Position numbers and translations under genes: made by a program. Positions 26,065-35,953 of a stretch of DNA of 64,000 nucleotides are shown piece after piece; position 1 is the stretch's first letter, and every line of letters starts with the position of its first letter. The DNA lies in the NCBI RefSeq assembly GCF_014192335.1, contig NZ_JACHXU010000003.1, forward strand, positions 186,001 through 250,000. Reading direction: 5' to 3'. The stretch comes from Aporhodopirellula rubra. Lineage in GTDB: Bacteria > Planctomycetota > Planctomycetia > Pirellulales > Pirellulaceae. Under the pieces are notes generated by a model. It was not told the DNA's origin. It did not search any database and worked only from the letters and a program-made list of their open reading frames with translations.

Positions 26065-29000
26065 ATGGAAGGCTCGTCAGGAATGTTTGCAGGACGAAAT
26101 TTAACGCTTTTTGCCGTGATCGTGACCGGCCTCATCTCCCCGCTGGGGTTAGGATTTTCGCTATCACCTGCTGGGCCGCTCGGTTCGGTCGCTTCGGCAA
26201 CCGAGGCCCAGTGGATTTGGGCTGGCGGGACAGACCGTGACCAGGCGATTGAGGTCGGCGAAACGTGCTGGTTCCGTAAGGTCCTCAACCTCCGTGAGCG
26301 TGGCGAAGGAATTCTCGAAATTGCAGCCGACGATGACTATGAGGTCCGTGTGAACGGACGTGTCATCGGCGACGGAAAATCGTATCGGCAGATGCAGGAG
26401 TTCGAAATTTCGGACTATCTGGAAGTCGGTCGCAACGTTGTCGCGGTCCGAGTCAAAAATACAAACGGCGATACCGCCGCTCTCGTCGCGCGTGTGTCGA
26501 TTCGACCCGAGGGCGATCAGAAGTGGTACACGTTCAGCAGCGATGAGACTTGGCGAACGAGCCTCAGCGAAGAGAGTGCGTGGGACAATCCGATGCTCAA
26601 CGATCGGACATGGGACACGGCAACGTCTTTTGGCGTTCTAGGCGAAACCGTACCCTGGGATCGGGAAAAGACTGTCGCTGTCGAAACCGAAAAAGAACAA
26701 ACCGAACGATTTCAAATTCAGCGTGGGTTCGGCGTCCAACGCGTTCTTAATGATGAACAAGTCGGATCCGTGATCGCGATGGCGTTCGATGAATTCGGAC
26801 ACGTTGTACTATCGCAGGAGCAGGGACCTTTGTTGATCGTGGTTGACCGCGACGACGACGGTATTCCGGAAGACGTTCGCACTTATTGTGACAAAGTTGA
26901 GTCAGTGCAAGGCATCCTGCCGCTCAACGGGGAAGTCTTCGTTACCGGGAAAGGTCCCGAGGGAACGGCACTGTATCGCCTATCCGATACGAACCGCGAC
27001 GGAACGCTCGAAAGTGTAAAGACAATCTTGAAATTTCGCGGTGAAGGCGGAGAGCACGGGCCACACGGTCTGCGCCTCGGTCCCGACGGAATGATCTACG
27101 TCTCGTTAGGAAGTCACGTTCAGCCGATCGGCAAAACAGGCAAAGGTGAAACCCTTCGCGATATCTACGAAGGTGATCTGTTGCCTCGCTTTGAAGATCC
27201 CGGCGGGCACGGTCGCGGTGTGAAGGCACCCGGCGGAACGATCATTCGGACCGACATCGATGGTGACGTCGTTGAACGCGTCGCCGGCGGATTACGCAAT
27301 ACATATGACTTGGCGTTCCATCCTAGCGGCAGTTTGTTCGTTCACGACGCGGACATGGAAGCCGATGTGGAAACACCTTGGTACCGGCCAACGGCATTAA
27401 TGGAAGTCACCGAATCGGCTGAATTTGGATGGCGCACGGGTTGGGCGAAATGGCCAGAATATTACTATGATCGCGTTCCAAATCTACTCGATACCGGTCG
27501 CGGTAGCCCGACGGGGATTGAGTGCTATGAACACCACATGTTCCCGGTCCGATATCACGACAGTATCTTTCTGGCCGATTGGTCCGAAGGACGTATTCTC
27601 AATGTTCGTCTGAAATCGGGCGGAAGCGGCTATTCCGCGGACAGCGAAGTGTTCCTGAAGGGGACACCGCTGAATGTCACGGACCTTTCTGTCGGTCCTG
27701 ACGGGGCATTGTATTTCTGCACAGGTGGACGTGGCACCGCCGGCGGTGTTTATCGCGTTGTTTACCAAGGCAAAATTCCTGATGCGATGAAACAGATCGG
27801 CAACGGCATCGCCGCCGCCGTCCGTCAACCGCAACTCGACGCGGCGTGGGCCCGTCAAGAAATCGCAACCATCCGTCACGAACTCGGTGACGATTGGAGT
27901 CGACAAGTCGCAGGCGTCGCGTATAGCGAAGACAACCCACCGTCCTACCGCATCCGGGCCATGAATCTGATGCAAATGTACGGACCCGCACCGAGTGAAG
28001 AACTGCTCGTTGAGTTATCTCGAACCGAAAACGAAGCTGTCCGACGCCGGGCTACGATGCAGTTGGGCCTGTCGCCTTCACGGGGCGCCGCTGCTCGATT
28101 GCAAGAACTCCTTTCCGATGGTGATGCACGCGTTGTTCGCACCGCCTGCGAAGCAATTCTCCGAAGTGCTCAATTTCCGAGCGACACGGAGCGTTTGATC
28201 GAATTGCTCGCTTCGCAAGACCGTACGGTTGCTTACCTAGCTCGGCAGGTGTTGCAGCGGATGCCGCTGGACACGTGGCGTGACGAAGTGATGACATCGG
28301 CTGACACCCGCGTCGCGTTGGTCGGTATGCTCGGTTTGGTTGCGGCCGATCCGACGAAAGAGACCGGCGGTAAGGTGCTGCAGCGTACCGGCAAAATGAT
28401 GGAAGGCTTCCTCAGTGACAAAGACTTCGTCGATAGCCTGCGGCTCTGCCAAGTCACGCTGACTCGTTGCAAAATTCCGCCGACCGCGGTTCCATGGTTG
28501 CGAGATCGTATCGCTCAAGAGTTTCCGTCCGGTGACTCACGCATCAATCACGAATTGATCCGTTTGGCAGCGTACCTTCAAGCCGAATCGATGGTTCCAC
28601 GAGCGATGGAGTTTATCGATTCCGATGCGCCGAAACTCGATCGCGTGTTGACCGCAATGTGTCTGCAACGAATTGATCGCGATTGGAGTGCTCAGGAGCG
28701 ATTTGCGATGTTGAAGATGTACGAACGCATCGCGAGCGAAGATTCCGACGGATCACTTCCGATGTACATGGTCGCTGTCACGCGAGATTTCGCTCGGCAT
28801 CTCTCCGACGACGACGTGCAAGCGATCTTGGATGAAGGCTCACGCTGGCGAAATGCCGCACTCGGCGCCATCTTCCGCTTGAAGCGTCCGATCGACGACG
28901 TGACCGCAGCCAAACTGCGTAGCCTCGACGACGAGCTCGTCGCTGAGCCAACGATCGATGACGTTCACCGACGTCTTCGTACCGGTATCATCGCGATGTT

Positions 29001-29910
29001 GTCGACCGCCACGGACGAAGAGTCTGCAGATCATCTTCGCAAGATTTGGCGCACCGAGCCACAACGGCGAGCCGTTGTCTCACTCGCGTTGGCTCAAAAA
29101 CCCGATGGTGAGAATTGGGACTACCTCGTCCGAAGCCTCAATATTCTCGATGGCCCTTCCGCAGAAGAAATCGTCTCGAAACTGCGTACCGTGCCGATCG
29201 CAACTGACGATCCAATGGCCTTGCGTGCTCTTATCCTGATGGGACTGCGGCAGGAGAAAGACGGCGGTAAGTTTGAGAACGTGGAACGATTGCTCGAACA
29301 CTGGACGGGGATGACTCGTCCCGAAGGAGCCGCACGGTCGATGGCCCTTTGGCAGCGATGGTATTCGAAAACGTTCCCCGATCGTCCACAAGCAGAATTG
29401 CCACGTGAAGACGAATCGAAATGGGACTTGGATCAATTGCTGACTTTCCTCGATTCGCCCGAAGGTGAATCGGGTGACCCGCATGCAGGACTGGCGATCT
29501 ATCAGAGCGTCCAGTGTGCGAGCTGTCACCGTCACGAGGGAGCGGGCGTTTCGGTTGGCCCCGATTTGACGAACATGGCCAAACGCTTCACGCGTCGCGA
29601 GATCCTGGAATCGATCCTTCATCCTTCGCACGTGGTCAGTAACCAATATGCGAGCAAGAAAGTCTTGACCCTTTCCGGCAAGGTGTATGTCGGAATGGTC
29701 AGCACGATCGGGGATGAGTTGCAGATCCGTGATTCCAAAAATGAAATCACAACGATCGCGAGTGACGATGTCGATTCGATCCAACCGAGCGGCATGAGCA
29801 TTATGCCCAGCGGCCTGATTGACGAACTCAGTCTGAACGAAGTGCGTGACTTGATGACGTACCTCGGGCTCGTCCGTCCGATCGAGATCGCATCACGTCC
29901 GCAACGCTAA
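26065..29910 (+). CDS. PVC-type haem-binding protein: N-terminal beta domain, beta-propeller, HEAT repeats, CxxCH cytochrome
   Basis: The 1281-residue protein is exported (signal near residues 8-45). Residues about 50-160 form a beta-sandwich resembling the galactose-binding-like domains of glycosidases (QWIWAGG, YEVRVNGRVIGDG). A sugar-dehydrogenase-type propeller follows at about 215-565 (HGPHGLRLGPDGMIYVSLGS, GGLRNTYDLAFHPSGSLFVHD). Residues 600-1100 are HEAT-like helical repeats. A single haem c site is at about 1152 (CASCHRHEGAGVSVGPDL), followed by the conserved region ending YLGLV. This architecture is a hallmark of planctomycetes. It is generally thought to oxidise carbohydrates in the periplasm and pass electrons on, but the substrate is unknown. 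The gene stands alone and converges with a methyltransferase gene. Confidence 0.9.
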   Translation: MEGSSGMFAGRNLTLFAVIVTGLISPLGLGFSLSPAGPLGSVASATEAQWIWAGGTDRDQAIEVGETCWFRKVLNLRERGEGILEIAADDDYEVRVNGRVIGDGKSYRQMQEFEISDYLEVGRNVVAVRVKNTNGDTAALVARVSIRPEGDQKWYTFSSDETWRTSLSEESAWDNPMLNDRTWDTATSFGVLGETVPWDREKTVAVETEKEQTERFQIQRGFGVQRVLNDEQVGSVIAMAFDEFGHVVLSQEQGPLLIVVDRDDDGIPEDVRTYCDKVESVQGILPLNGEVFVTGKGPEGTALYRLSDTNRDGTLESVKTILKFRGEGGEHGPHGLRLGPDGMIYVSLGSHVQPIGKTGKGETLRDIYEGDLLPRFEDPGGHGRGVKAPGGTIIRTDIDGDVVERVAGGLRNTYDLAFHPSGSLFVHDADMEADVETPWYRPTALMEVTESAEFGWRTGWAKWPEYYYDRVPNLLDTGRGSPTGIECYEHHMFPVRYHDSIFLADWSEGRILNVRLKSGGSGYSADSEVFLKGTPLNVTDLSVGPDGALYFCTGGRGTAGGVYRVVYQGKIPDAMKQIGNGIAAAVRQPQLDAAWARQEIATIRHELGDDWSRQVAGVAYSEDNPPSYRIRAMNLMQMYGPAPSEELLVELSRTENEAVRRRATMQLGLSPSRGAAARLQELLSDGDARVVRTACEAILRSAQFPSDTERLIELLASQDRTVAYLARQVLQRMPLDTWRDEVMTSADTRVALVGMLGLVAADPTKETGGKVLQRTGKMMEGFLSDKDFVDSLRLCQVTLTRCKIPPTAVPWLRDRIAQEFPSGDSRINHELIRLAAYLQAESMVPRAMEFIDSDAPKLDRVLTAMCLQRIDRDWSAQERFAMLKMYERIASEDSDGSLPMYMVAVTRDFARHLSDDDVQAILDEGSRWRNAALGAIFRLKRPIDDVTAAKLRSLDDELVAEPTIDDVHRRLRTGIIAMLSTATDEESADHLRKIWRTEPQRRAVVSLALAQKPDGENWDYLVRSLNILDGPSAEEIVSKLRTVPIATDDPMALRALILMGLRQEKDGGKFENVERLLEHWTGMTRPEGAARSMALWQRWYSKTFPDRPQAELPREDESKWDLDQLLTFLDSPEGESGDPHAGLAIYQSVQCASCHRHEGAGVSVGPDLTNMAKRFTRREILESILHPSHVVSNQYASKKVLTLSGKVYVGMVSTIGDELQIRDSKNEITTIASDDVDSIQPSGMSIMPSGLIDELSLNEVRDLMTYLGLVRPIEIASRPQR

Positions 29911-29953
29911 CGTGTCGACCGACTAAGGTCGTCGCCCGGCAGGTGACGTGAAC

Positions 29954-30628
29954 TCAGGTTCGGGAGACCGCACGCCAAGCCCGAACATCGTTTGGGCCAC
30001 AGAACTGCACGAGAATTGCTCCTCGTGCGGCGTAGCGATCGAAAACGAGTTCGTGAAATTCGTCTTCGCCTGGCCACGGATAGCTGTAGACGACTGAGAA
30101 ATCGTCGAGTTCCAATCCGATTTCTTCGTAAGCCGTGGCCGTGTTGTGTCCTAGGCTCGGTAACGTGGGATCGTCAGCGAGTTCCTCCGATCCGGTGGGC
30201 AGGAAATTGCCGAGTACCAATTCCGGCTCAGCCGGCGTAGCCAGTGTTTGCTCACGATTGGCCTGCGGTTCGCTGCGTAGGGTTGCGCACCAATCCGAAA
30301 CCGTTTTACGCCCGTGTTGGAGCAGCGTCGGTTCGGATTCGATTCCGATGCAGTCCCAGCCGAGACAATCGGCGAGCAAGGTGACAGCCGCAAAGCCGCA
30401 GCCCCATTCGACGAAACGATTGCCGATCATCATTTGCGACTCACGCACCCAGTCGAGTGTTTGGTAAACGAGTTCGTAATCTGCGGCGACGAATTGTTCG
30501 ATCTGAGGAACGTCCCAACGATCTTGAAATGCTTCGATGCGACAGCGAAGGTCGTGTACCATCGCGTGAACAGGAGTTGGGATCGGCCGCGTGTCGAGGT
30601 TGCGTGGCAGCGAGATGGATTGCAGCAT
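29954..30628 (-). CDS. Putative class I SAM-dependent methyltransferase
   Basis: ATG at 30628 gives 224 residues; a TTG at 30652 is an alternative. The SAM-binding signature is FVEWGCGFAAVTLLADCLG, followed by an acidic residue after strand 2 (CIGIESEP) and a motif-IV-like VVYSYPWPGED. These fit a class I methyltransferase fold, although the second half is diverged and ends in GAILVQFCGPNDVRAWRAV. The YSYPWPGE segment is unlike the NPPY motif of N6 DNA methyltransferases, so a small-molecule or protein substrate is more likely; this is inference. It lies downstream of a fructosamine kinase gene on the same strand with a gap of about 36 bases, so the two may form an operon. Confidence 0.7.
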   Translation of the reverse strand: MLQSISLPRNLDTRPIPTPVHAMVHDLRCRIEAFQDRWDVPQIEQFVAADYELVYQTLDWVRESQMMIGNRFVEWGCGFAAVTLLADCLGWDCIGIESEPTLLQHGRKTVSDWCATLRSEPQANREQTLATPAEPELVLGNFLPTGSEELADDPTLPSLGHNTATAYEEIGLELDDFSVVYSYPWPGEDEFHELVFDRYAARGAILVQFCGPNDVRAWRAVSRT

Positions 30629-30664
30629 GAAGGTTGGTGTTGAAAAAGACAAAAATGAATGAAA

Positions 30665-31567
30665 TCAAGTGGCTCGTAGGATCGCTGCCGCTCGGTCGCG
30701 GCATGATTGGAGATAGCTCGCGCCGAAAAGGTTAAGGTGATTGAGCAGATGGTAGAGCACGTAGACGTCGACGCGTCGCTTCCACCCGTCCGGCAAAGGA
30801 TAGCGTGCGTGGTAGGCTTCATAGAACGACGCGGCGCATCCGCCGAACAGTTCGATCATGCCGAATTCCGCTTCGCGGCATCCTCGATAGACGGCCGGGT
30901 CGATCCAAACCGGTTCGCCACCGGGATCGGACCAAAAGTTGCCACTCCAGAGATCACCGTGAAGGAGTGATGTTCGGTTTTCACGTCCGATCAACCACTG
31001 GTCCATCTGATCGATGACTCGCTGCAGTTGGTTCTTCAGAGAGGTATCGATCAGGTTTGAATCCGACGCCATCCGCACTTGTGGCGCAATCCGCCGCTGG
31101 GCAACGAATTCCGGCCAGGAGTCAGCATCGCCGTCCCAGCGGTTGTGCTGAACCGTCGAGCCTAGGAAGTTGTCAACTTCCCAACCGATCTGATTCCCCG
31201 CCGAGGCGTGATGGTGTTGAGCGAGTGCATCGCCAAACTGCTGGTAGTTGGTGCCTTTCGTGGTGCGATCGATGAATTCGAGCAACAGATGCGACTGTCC
31301 TCCTGCGATGCCGACGCACAATACTTTCGGTGTTCGGATTCGGCCGAATTCGGCGAGATGTTGCAACCCGTTTGCTTCGCAGCGGAAATTTTCGATAAAC
31401 GGGGCGGCGTTTTTCTTCCAAAACAGGACACGCTGAGACGAACGATCCTCTTGAATCGTTACGCATTCCGCGTCGCTGATGCATCCACCACCGAGCGGTT
31501 TTCGCGAAACAACGCGATAGTTCGCGTCGTTGGGCATCAGTTCAGCGAGTAGTTTTTCCGGGGACAT
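30665..31567 (-). CDS. Fructosamine kinase family protein
   Basis: The 300-residue protein matches the fructosamine/ketosamine-3-kinase family throughout: RKPLGGGCISDAECVT near the N-terminus, LLLEFID, the catalytic LLHGDLWSGNFWSD and the metal-binding WIDPAVYRGCREAEFGMIEL. These enzymes phosphorylate ketosamine adducts on proteins or small amines, which destabilises them and repairs glycation. The protein is cytosolic. The start is ATG 31567 without an evident Shine-Dalgarno. It precedes the methyltransferase gene and is divergent from the redoxin fusion gene at 31766. The length matches bacterial members. Confidence 0.93.
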   Translation of the reverse strand: MSPEKLLAELMPNDANYRVVSRKPLGGGCISDAECVTIQEDRSSQRVLFWKKNAAPFIENFRCEANGLQHLAEFGRIRTPKVLCVGIAGGQSHLLLEFIDRTTKGTNYQQFGDALAQHHHASAGNQIGWEVDNFLGSTVQHNRWDGDADSWPEFVAQRRIAPQVRMASDSNLIDTSLKNQLQRVIDQMDQWLIGRENRTSLLHGDLWSGNFWSDPGGEPVWIDPAVYRGCREAEFGMIELFGGCAASFYEAYHARYPLPDGWKRRVDVYVLYHLLNHLNLFGASYLQSCRDRAAAILRAT

Positions 31568-31765
31568 GGTGTTTTGATAAAGGGCTTCGGCGAAACGCGA
31601 AAATGAAATCGAGGGACACAGGAGCCGCAGAGGTGGATTCAGTGAGGACGAGGCAGAATAGTCTGGGGAATTCCTATGGGATAGGAAGCAAAATGGATGT
31701 GTCCCTTTCTGGTGAGTCGCGTTAATCTATCAATTCGGTCATTTGTTTCAGTTGTGGGAAATGTG

Positions 31766-33634
31766 ATGTCTCAGCATGCTCAAATTGTTCGCCGCCTTGC
31801 GGGGTTCGTCGGATTGCTTTTGCTCGTCAGTTTGAGTTTGGTTTGCCTACGCGGTCGAGTGGCGAATGCCGCCGAAACCGAATCGGCGTTGCCTTCTTTC
31901 GAATTGAAAGATCCGCTCGGATCGAGTTTCGCTGACTCCGAATTTCGAGAGGAGGGGACGTGCCTCGTCGTTGCGTTTCTGGGAACCGAATGCCCGCTGG
32001 CGAAATTATACGCGACCACACTTTCGGATTTACATCAGCGCTACCGAGAACGCGGTGTCGTGTTTCTGGCCGTGATGAGCAACCGGCAGGACTCGCTCGA
32101 AGAGATCGCCGCGTTTGAGCGTCGCAGTCGACTGCCGTTTCGTGTCGGCAAAGATCTCGGCAATCGATTCGCCGATGCGGTGGGGGCGCAACGGACGCCG
32201 GAGGTGTTCCTGTATGATTCGTCGCGAAAACTGAAGTACCGAGGTCGTGTGGATGATCAGTACGGAATCGGTACGATCCTCGATCAACCCCGGCGTAGCG
32301 ATTTGCGAGAAGCGATCGACGAAGTGTTGTCTGGAGAAAAAGTGTCTGTTCCGCATACCGAAGCGGTCGGGTGCATCATCGGGCGTCGCAAAAATCGGAG
32401 TTCAGGCGTCTCGCAGCCTGCTGGAGTAACCTCGCAAAACGCTCTGAACGACAAGGTGACTTATCACGATCACATCAAACCGATTCTGCAATCGCACTGT
32501 GTCGAATGTCACCGTGACGGCGAGATCGGCCCGTTTGCGTTGAATGATTACGACGAGGTCGCAGGCTGGGCGGACATGATCGTCGAGACGACCGGCGACG
32601 GGCGGATGCCTCCGTGGCATGCGGGGACGCAGTCAACGGTGAAATTCCGAAACGAGCGAAAACTCACTCACGCGGAACTCAATCTGCTATCGCGTTGGGC
32701 GGACACCGGCACGATCGAAGGAGCCCCCGCAGATGACGAACAGGCATTGGCTCTGACGTCGACCGAGGACGAGGGGGTGCGAGGCGAAGATGGACGATAT
32801 TGGCAATTGCCGCGACAGCCGGATCATGTTTTTCCGATTACCGAATCACCCGTGTCGATTCCGGCAACGGGCGAAGTGAAGTACCGATACTATCGTGTCG
32901 ATCCTGGATTCGAAAAAGATGTTTGGGTTTCCGCCATGCAACTCCGTCCGGGCAACCGCAGCGTGGTGCACCATATTCTCGTCTTCGCCCGCGAGCCCGG
33001 TTCGACGCAACGGCTACATGCCCAACGTGGTTTTCTCGATGGTTACGTGCCGGGATACCGAGTGGAACCTTTCACGCGTGGGTATGCCAAGCGGATCCCC
33101 GCGGGAAGTGAGCTGATTTTTCAGGTTCATTACACGCCCACCGGGACTCCTCAAGAAGACCTCAGTGAGTTTGCGATTGTGGAAGCTGATGTTTCAGAGA
33201 TCACACACGAGATACGGACCGACAGCGTCGTGCAAACACGATTAAGGATTCCGCCGGGCGAAGCCGATTACCGAGTTGCCGCAAATGGACCGCGTTTGCC
33301 CAAGGGGGCCGAGTTGCTGGCGATGATGCCGCATATGCATGTCCGCGGAAAATCGTTCCGGTATGAATTAGAGGCCGATCGTTCATGGTGGTCTTCGGAC
33401 AGCAAGTCGACCGTGCTTCTCGACGTGCCGAACTACGATTTCAATTGGCAGACCTCTTATGTTCTCGACGAACCAATGAAACTACCCGCGGGAGGCCGTT
33501 TAGTTGGCCATGCCGCGTACGATAATAGTGAGAAAAATCTGAGCAATCCGGATCCGACCGCGACCGTCAAATGGGGCGATCAAACGTGGGAAGAAATGAT
33601 GATCGGTTATTACCACTATGCCGTTCGTCGTTGA
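31766..33634 (+). CDS. Redoxin / CxxCH / copper-monooxygenase-like fusion protein, secreted
   Basis: ATG at 31766, preceded by GGGAA, gives 622 residues. A signal peptide covers about 1-37. A thioredoxin-fold (redoxin) domain follows to about 175, with FLGTECPLAKLYATTL, which has one cysteine where thioredoxins have CxxC. Near 245 lies a haem-c-type SHCVECHRDGEIGPFALNDY. The C-terminal part resembles type II ascorbate-dependent copper monooxygenases: SVVHHILVFAREPG (near 400), IFQVHYTPTG, and MMPHMHVRGKSFRYE (near 522), all His-rich copper-site segments. The combination is common in planctomycetes and suggests a periplasmic redox enzyme. The substrate is unknown. The gene is convergent with the subtilase gene. 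Confidence 0.87.
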   Translation: MSQHAQIVRRLAGFVGLLLLVSLSLVCLRGRVANAAETESALPSFELKDPLGSSFADSEFREEGTCLVVAFLGTECPLAKLYATTLSDLHQRYRERGVVFLAVMSNRQDSLEEIAAFERRSRLPFRVGKDLGNRFADAVGAQRTPEVFLYDSSRKLKYRGRVDDQYGIGTILDQPRRSDLREAIDEVLSGEKVSVPHTEAVGCIIGRRKNRSSGVSQPAGVTSQNALNDKVTYHDHIKPILQSHCVECHRDGEIGPFALNDYDEVAGWADMIVETTGDGRMPPWHAGTQSTVKFRNERKLTHAELNLLSRWADTGTIEGAPADDEQALALTSTEDEGVRGEDGRYWQLPRQPDHVFPITESPVSIPATGEVKYRYYRVDPGFEKDVWVSAMQLRPGNRSVVHHILVFAREPGSTQRLHAQRGFLDGYVPGYRVEPFTRGYAKRIPAGSELIFQVHYTPTGTPQEDLSEFAIVEADVSEITHEIRTDSVVQTRLRIPPGEADYRVAANGPRLPKGAELLAMMPHMHVRGKSFRYELEADRSWWSSDSKSTVLLDVPNYDFNWQTSYVLDEPMKLPAGGRLVGHAAYDNSEKNLSNPDPTATVKWGDQTWEEMMIGYYHYAVRR

Positions 33635-33733
33635 AGGGAAACCCAATGCGGCGTTCCCTGAAACGTATTCGCTGCGACGCCGGTGCATCTGATTTGAGAC
33701 GCTCGTTAGCATTGCGTCAGTAAGGCCAGCGTT

Positions 33734-35632
33734 TCAGGTGCCCGGCATGAATGAGAGATGTCGCAACCATCCTTCGGTTTGACGGACGACTGATTCGGAC
33801 ACGTCGATGTCGTATTCGGTCAAGAAAACGTCATGCTCGCGAGTTTTCGTGGGTTCATGGTTTAGCTGCGTCTTGGCATGCGTTTCGAGTCGGCTGATCT
33901 GGGCCAATGTTGGTGCGATGTAATTGTCGAGCAATTGCTCGTCGCGGTCATGGATAGACGTCGCGTTTGAATTCAGAGCGTCCGAGGTCATGACAATGTC
34001 GATCAGTTCGGTGCTCCTTAAGGCATTGCCGGATCCATCGGGAACCAAATCGATCGCCGACGTGTGATTGAGGCTCGGTGACGTGAGCAGTCCTGCTGCG
34101 GCGTAGGCGACCGTTGTCGTGGCGGATGCCGAACCGATCGCATCGGAACCTGAAACGCGGCCAATGGTGCCGGTTGCGAGCAAGTTGCGGAGGTCGCGGT
34201 TGGTCAGATCAGGATTGCTCGAAAGTGTCAACGCGGCCAATCCGGCGACGTGAGGGCTCGCCATGCTGGTGCCTGATAGGGTGGCGTAACGCCCGCCGAC
34301 GTACGTGCTGAAAATGCCAGCCCCCGGTGCATCGATTTGCACAGCGAGGCTGTCGCCGACACGGTTGCTGAAGCTCGCGATCGATCCCGATGAGGTCGAG
34401 GCGCCAACGGAAATCACGTTGTCATCGGTGGCGCTGAATCGTGCGGGAAAACCGGGGGCGGTTGCGGATTCATTGCCTGCTGCGGCCACGACAAGGGAAC
34501 CCAAGGAGCGGGCGTAGTCGATTGCCGAGTCGATCGCCCAACTGTAGCCGCCCCCAAGGCTGAGGTTAATGATATCGGCGCCCATCCGAGCGGCGTAGCG
34601 AATTCCGGCGGCCACGTCGTTAGCGGTACCCGATCCGTCGGCGTCTAAAACCCGAACAGGCAGAATCGTTGCGTCAGGAGCGATGCCGGTGGCACCAAAT
34701 CCGTTTTTGGACGCGGCGATCGTCCCGGCGACGTGAGTGCCGTGACCGCGGAGGTCGTTGGGGTCGTTATCCCCATCCGTAAAATCGTATCCATGGACGT
34801 CATCGACGAAGCCGTTTTGGTCATCGTCGATTCCATTGTTCGGAATCTCACCCGGATTCACGAAAATGTTGTCGGTCAGGTCGGCATGGTCGAGATCAAC
34901 ACCCGTATCTACAACCGCGACGACGACGCCTTGTCCGGTGTATCCCGCCGCCCACGCTTCCGGGGCACCGATCGCGTTGATATTCCAGTCTCTTGTCGAG
35001 CCAAAATATTCGACATCGGGTAATGGAGCGACGGTTCCATCACCGCTATCCGATTCGGCATCGTCACCGCCTGAATTCGAGCCTGGATCGATTGGCCCAA
35101 TCGGAGCGAGCGGTTCGGCCGAGATCGATAACGTGTACTGTGTGGTGTAGAGCGACGTGGAGGTTACCGCGATCCAGTAATCGCCAGCCGCGAGCGTTGT
35201 GGTGATGACGTCAGCCGTCAGTCCCGTTTCGATCGAATAATCGATCAAACTGCCTGCGAAGTCCGTTAGGTATAAATTCGCGTTGCGAGTGAGTTGCGAC
35301 AGATCGACTTCGATCTCGGCAGCCCGTTCGAGGGAGAATTGAATCACGTCACTTTGGTCGTGCCATCCCAGTCGTCCGAGAAAAGATCGACTGCCGTCAA
35401 CGGTCCCGATGTTGGTCGCGGTATCGCGAGTCGAACCGGCGTCCGAAGTTACGCTGAAATCAGTTGGCGTCGTGCTGGACACCTCGGCAGAAGTGGCATC
35501 GAATTGACTCGCGACTGACGGGACGCTGGTTGTCTCACCGGTCAGTCCATCGGCGGCGAGTAGGCGTCGATTTTCGAGCGTTTCAAGCCCGAGAGCTCGG
35601 TTTCGCGGCCACTTTCTCAATGGGGAATGCAT
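33734..35632 (-). CDS. Secreted subtilisin-like serine protease (S8) with PPC domain
   Basis: ATG at 35632 gives 632 residues, with AAGGAT upstream. The N-terminus (MHSPLRKWPRNRALGLETLE, then NRRLLAAD) is the planctomycete extracellular-protein leader motif. A pre-peptidase C-terminal (PPC)-like domain lies at about 60-170 (DVIQFSLERAAEIEVDLSQL). The protease domain has the full triad: VVDTGVDLDHADL (Asp, near 243), LRGHGTHVAGTIA (His, near 297) and SGTSMASPHVAGL (Ser, near 455). An acidic GIDDDQNGFVDDVHGYDF loop suggests calcium binding. The C-terminal 110 residues after the protease domain are unassigned and end in EGWLRHLSFM. It should degrade proteins outside the cytoplasm, possibly for nutrition or processing. 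Confidence 0.93.
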   Translation of the reverse strand: MHSPLRKWPRNRALGLETLENRRLLAADGLTGETTSVPSVASQFDATSAEVSSTTPTDFSVTSDAGSTRDTATNIGTVDGSRSFLGRLGWHDQSDVIQFSLERAAEIEVDLSQLTRNANLYLTDFAGSLIDYSIETGLTADVITTTLAAGDYWIAVTSTSLYTTQYTLSISAEPLAPIGPIDPGSNSGGDDAESDSGDGTVAPLPDVEYFGSTRDWNINAIGAPEAWAAGYTGQGVVVAVVDTGVDLDHADLTDNIFVNPGEIPNNGIDDDQNGFVDDVHGYDFTDGDNDPNDLRGHGTHVAGTIAASKNGFGATGIAPDATILPVRVLDADGSGTANDVAAGIRYAARMGADIINLSLGGGYSWAIDSAIDYARSLGSLVVAAAGNESATAPGFPARFSATDDNVISVGASTSSGSIASFSNRVGDSLAVQIDAPGAGIFSTYVGGRYATLSGTSMASPHVAGLAALTLSSNPDLTNRDLRNLLATGTIGRVSGSDAIGSASATTTVAYAAAGLLTSPSLNHTSAIDLVPDGSGNALRSTELIDIVMTSDALNSNATSIHDRDEQLLDNYIAPTLAQISRLETHAKTQLNHEPTKTREHDVFLTEYDIDVSESVVRQTEGWLRHLSFMPGT

Positions 35633-35953
35633 GGCACGACATCCTTTCCGTGTAGGCTGGGAGAGCAATCCTTTTGGTCCGTTTTGATTTTAGCTGTGGT
35701 GCGTGGCGAGGAAACCTTGGACGCTCGGTGACGAAGCCGGGGGGGAGTCGTGAGACAGGTAAATCCTTGTTTTGCAGTTATGGGTTGGTGATTTTGCGTT
35801 GTCGGCGATTAGGTCGTTTGGGGACCGTTCGGTTGGGCTTTAGGGGGGCGTTCGTTTTGCGATGCCGTTCCGGGCTGTTTTCCTGTCCCGCCGTCGACGA
35901 TACTGCATTTCTCGAGTTTGCTTTTAATTTGTTATTCGGTTTGTTTGGCGTTT
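35633..35953. other. Divergent intergenic region, subtilase and asparagine synthase
   Basis: This 321-base region separates the divergent subtilase and asnB genes and should hold both promoters. It is T- and G-rich near the asnB start. I see no confident promoter pair, hairpin or coding frame. Confidence 0.5.
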
